A stretch of 7,568 nucleotides of DNA from the NCBI GenBank assembly GCA_015055785.1, contig SVHQ01000078.1, positions 1 through 7,568 on the forward strand, given 5' to 3'. The translations under genes and the position numbers were made by a program. The stretch comes from Clostridiales bacterium (GTDB taxonomy: Bacteria; Bacillota_A; Clostridia; Christensenellales; Borkfalkiaceae). Shown in pieces: positions 4,940 to 7,568 of this stretch. Numbering within the stretch: position 1 is the first letter of the stretch; each line of letters opens with the position of its first letter. The notes under the pieces are model-generated. The model saw only the letters and a list, made by a program, of their open reading frames with translations, did not search any database and was not told where the DNA came from.

Positions 4940-7568
4940 TGAAAAAAAGATTAAAAACTTGGCTTACGTCAATCATGGCTAGCGTATTTGCCTTGTCCGT
5001 TTTTGGCGGCGTAGTTCCTATATTTGCCACGAAAAAGGTAAACGCGGCAACGGAAACGCAAGTGGTCAATCCGTATATCGAATGGAACTTTGATGATGCA
5101 ACGAAGTTCTATGCAAACACGGGTACGTCTGCAAGCGATACGACGAAGGATTATACGTTGCAAAAATGGGGCGGAGAAATTGCTGCGCCCGGTTACGTAA
5201 GCTTTACCGAAAATGCGATGTTGTATCCTAAGGAAAACCCGTTTGTGGACAATGAAGACCTTACGGACTTTACCCTTGTTATGGACGTAAATGCAAGCGT
5301 AGCTAGTTACTACGGAACGTTGTTTAGCTTTGACTCTTTCTCGAAATCAGGAGATAATCACGAAAAAATCACGAGAATGGACGTTAGACAACCTAGTTCA
5401 GCTGCAGGAAGATGGATGGGTTGGGGCGACAGCAAAGTACATACGATAAACAATTCATGGTCTTCGTGGCAAAAGCTCGTTTATCAAGACAGTAGCGCGT
5501 TGCAAAATAATACTACGGTTACGACGGGTAACGTTACGGTGGTATTCAGTGTAGATTCGGATAGCTCGATAAGAGTTAGAGTGTATAAAGACGGCGTAAA
5601 AGTAAGCGACGACGGCGAGGTTAGTACGGTTTCTTTGCCTACCGGCTGGTCGTTGTATAATGAAAATAGCGCGCATAAGAAATTCACGCTTGGTGCAGCG
5701 CACGACGCACGTTATTTCAATTATGAAACAGGAACTCTTACGAATGTCGCAAGACAAATGAAGGGTACGATGGATAATATCCGTATCTACGACTTTGCGA
5801 TGACAGAAGAGCAAATGAGCAAATATGCTACCGACAAGCAAATTACGCAAGAAGTGGAAATTCCCGAGCCTACCTATACGGCGGAAATCAATCCGTATAT
5901 CGAATACACGTTCGATAGCGTAGCTAACTTTACGAAGAACACGGGTTCGTCCGCAAGCGATTCAACGAAAGATTATACGTTGAAAATTAACGGTAGTGCA
6001 GATGCGAACGCGTTGCAATACGACGGTTATGCGAATTTTTCGGAAAATGCGTCGTTGTATATCCCTATGGAGAACAACCCGTTTATTTCCGATTTAACCG
6101 ATTTCACAATCACGGTAGACGTGAACGCAGGTTTACCTCAAAACTGGTATGGCTCTATCTTCAGTTGGGATTCGTTTACGAATTTTACGAATACTGGATC
6201 GGGGTCGGAAATTGATAAATATAGCCGAATTAGTACGCGCTATGCAACCTCGACGTCAAATGTATGGTTTAGATTGTGCGATACGTATTGGAAAGACAGT
6301 GCCGATTATAAATTGCAGTATAATAGTTATCTCGGAGGAAAAAACTTCTATGTATCCGAAACGAAGACGGAAACTTCGGGACTTAGCACGATTGTATATA
6401 GTTTGGAACAAGGAAAAACATTGAAGGTCAAAGCATATCAAAACGGTGTACAAATCGGTACGCCGTTGAGCTTGGATATTTCTTCTTGGTCGTTGTATGA
6501 CGCAAGCAGTACGTATAAAACGTTTATGATTGGCGGTTGCTATGATACGCGTTATATAACTGATTTGACGACTTTTACGTCGGCGCAAAAATTTGTCGGT
6601 ACGATGGATAATATCCGTATCTACGACTTTGCAATGACGGAAGAGCAAATGAGCGAATATGCGGTCAATAAGAGTCTTTCCACGTCGGGAATCCAAATCG
6701 CAGAAAGCGAAAACGGTAAGGTTACGGTAGATAACTACACGCCTCAAGTTGGAGAAGAAGTCGCATTCAACGTAGTCCCCAATAATGGGTACGAACTTTC
6801 CGAACTCAAAGTAAACGGCGAAGCAATCGAAGCGGGTGACGGCGTTTATAAGACAACGATGATTCGTGACGGTTTATACGTGGAGGCAACTTTTAAGAAG
6901 ATGATGAAAATAGTTGCGGCGGAAACCGTTTCTATGGCGCACGGTGCAGGTATCCGTTACGGCGGTGCCTTAGCAAACAGCGGTTTGCGTTTCCAAATGG
7001 TTGCAAGCCAGGCGGATTATGAAGGGTTAGAAGCAAAGCTTCCTATCGGAGCAACAGTTGAATACGGTATTTTGGTAATTCCTGCAGATTATCAAACGAC
7101 GTACGGTGCGTTCACGGTAGAAAACTTCTTCGGCGCAAACGCAAAATACCACATGGCGGAGAAAAATGACGACGGTTCGTTGAAAGCTTATGACGGTACG
7201 TTGCCTCAAATTATGAATTTCTGGACGAGCGAATTGTATTTGAACGAAGAAACGGGCATTTATGAATACTTCGGTTCGATTACGGGCATCAAAGAGGAAA
7301 ATCTTACAAGAAAATTCGTAGGCGTAGGCGTTGTGAAATATTCCTACGAAGACAAAGCGGAATACGTTGTAGTAGAATATGCGAACAATGATATCGCAAA
7401 CGATACCCGTTCCATTTATCAAGTAGCAAAATTGGCGGCACAGGATGACAAATTGAACGCTTCTGCAAAGTTGTGGATTCAAACCAATTACATCGACGTA
7501 GTCGAAAATGCAGTAACGCAGTTAAGTGGCAAAAAGTTGTCTATTCTCGGCGACAGTATTTCAACTTT
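4939..7568 (+). CDS. secreted multidomain protein: LamG-LamG-beta repeat-unnamed domain-SGNH hydrolase start (3' end outside window)
   Basis: The reading frame stays open for 876 codons to the right edge. Residues 1-36 are a signal peptide: basic KKRLK, a hydrophobic core, then a likely cut after VNA (36) or IFA (30). Residues about 44-299 and 318-577 are two homologous LamG/concanavalin-like beta-sandwich domains, each opening with NPYIE and closing with GTMDNIRIYDFAMTEEQMS. Both probably bind glycans. Residues about 585-654 resemble the small beta repeats of bacterial surface proteins (GKVTVDNYTPQVGEEVAF, GYELSELKVNG). Residues about 655-858 form a domain I cannot name, with GLRFQM, EYGILVIPADY and RSIYQVAKLA. 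At 867-876 LSILGDSIST is the block I motif of SGNH/GDSL hydrolases, with Ser873 the expected nucleophile. The whole suggests an extracellular carbohydrate esterase. No cell-wall anchor can be assessed because the end is missing. Confidence 0.85.
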   Translation, partial: MKKRLKTWLTSIMASVFALSVFGGVVPIFATKKVNAATETQVVNPYIEWNFDDATKFYANTGTSASDTTKDYTLQKWGGEIAAPGYVSFTENAMLYPKENPFVDNEDLTDFTLVMDVNASVASYYGTLFSFDSFSKSGDNHEKITRMDVRQPSSAAGRWMGWGDSKVHTINNSWSSWQKLVYQDSSALQNNTTVTTGNVTVVFSVDSDSSIRVRVYKDGVKVSDDGEVSTVSLPTGWSLYNENSAHKKFTLGAAHDARYFNYETGTLTNVARQMKGTMDNIRIYDFAMTEEQMSKYATDKQITQEVEIPEPTYTAEINPYIEYTFDSVANFTKNTGSSASDSTKDYTLKINGSADANALQYDGYANFSENASLYIPMENNPFISDLTDFTITVDVNAGLPQNWYGSIFSWDSFTNFTNTGSGSEIDKYSRISTRYATSTSNVWFRLCDTYWKDSADYKLQYNSYLGGKNFYVSETKTETSGLSTIVYSLEQGKTLKVKAYQNGVQIGTPLSLDISSWSLYDASSTYKTFMIGGCYDTRYITDLTTFTSAQKFVGTMDNIRIYDFAMTEEQMSEYAVNKSLSTSGIQIAESENGKVTVDNYTPQVGEEVAFNVVPNNGYELSELKVNGEAIEAGDGVYKTTMIRDGLYVEATFKKMMKIVAAETVSMAHGAGIRYGGALANSGLRFQMVASQADYEGLEAKLPIGATVEYGILVIPADYQTTYGAFTVENFFGANAKYHMAEKNDDGSLKAYDGTLPQIMNFWTSELYLNEETGIYEYFGSITGIKEENLTRKFVGVGVVKYSYEDKAEYVVVEYANNDIANDTRSIYQVAKLAAQDDKLNASAKLWIQTNYIDVVENAVTQLSGKKLSILGDSIST
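5764..5828 (+). repeat. near-identical 65-base repeat, copy 1 (end of first LamG domain)
   Basis: This stretch encodes GTMDNIRIYDFAMTEEQMS and matches 6598-6662 at 62 of 65 positions. The three differences comprise two silent third-position changes and one Lys/Glu change. It marks the end of the first of two duplicated domains. Confidence 0.85.
6598..6662 (+). repeat. near-identical 65-base repeat, copy 2 (end of second LamG domain)
   Basis: This is the second copy of the 65-base block at 5764-5828, displaced by 834 bases (278 codons). The flanking parts of the two LamG domains are much less alike, so this block has been conserved or homogenised more than its surroundings. Confidence 0.85.

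Noticed and set aside
5455..5850. Leftward frames opposite the first LamG domain, and similar ones at 6256-6747 and 7027-7482
   Set aside because: They sit opposite a continuous coding frame. The first two resemble each other only because the LamG domains are duplicated, and their Arg/Ile/Val-rich composition is that of reversed codons.

Overview
The window looks like a piece of a low-to-moderate GC genome from a fermentative, probably gut-associated, Gram-positive clostridium (Bacillota). This is an inference. It rests on strong AGGAGG-type ribosome binding sites, sigma-A-type promoters (TTGACG-17 bp-TAGAAT), an ArsR regulator and GH43/GH42 enzymes of clostridial/Paenibacillus style, and a secreted LamG protein that runs into an SGNH-hydrolase start of a kind I associate with clostridial surface proteins. 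No rRNA, tRNA, insertion sequence or CRISPR array is visible.

Layout. 1-136 is the 3' end of an unrecognised gene. 137-565 has no convincing gene but holds several strong hairpins, including a probable bidirectional terminator (352-408) and a probable terminator for the leftward gene (436-500). 566-1531 (minus) encodes a 321-residue ArsR-type regulator with a large C-terminal domain. 1532-1776 is a divergent promoter/operator region. 1777-2679 (plus) encodes a cytoplasmic GH43-type five-bladed beta-propeller glycosidase. 2680-2893 is a second promoter/operator region. 2894-4939 (plus) encodes a GH42 beta-galactosidase. 4939-7568 (plus, open at the window edge) encodes a secreted multidomain protein: signal peptide, two LamG-like domains, a small beta repeat, an unnamed domain of about 200 residues, and the first residues of an SGNH/GDSL hydrolase domain (GDS at 7549-7557).

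Working model. This is a small carbohydrate-use locus. The secreted protein would bind, and probably deacylate, a decorated glycan outside the cell. The GH43 and GH42 enzymes would remove terminal sugars (arabinose/xylose-type and beta-galactose) from imported oligosaccharides. The divergently encoded regulator would control all of them. No transporter lies in the window, so it must be elsewhere.

The most notable signal is regulatory. The two plus-strand promoters carry the same module: a TTTTCAA box, a 17-19 bp palindrome centred 35 bp further on, an inverted TTGAAAA box 37 bp beyond that, then TTGACG and the -10. Every element is displaced by exactly 1149 bp between the two copies, although the spacer sequences differ. 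This points to a multi-site operator for the linked ArsR-type protein.
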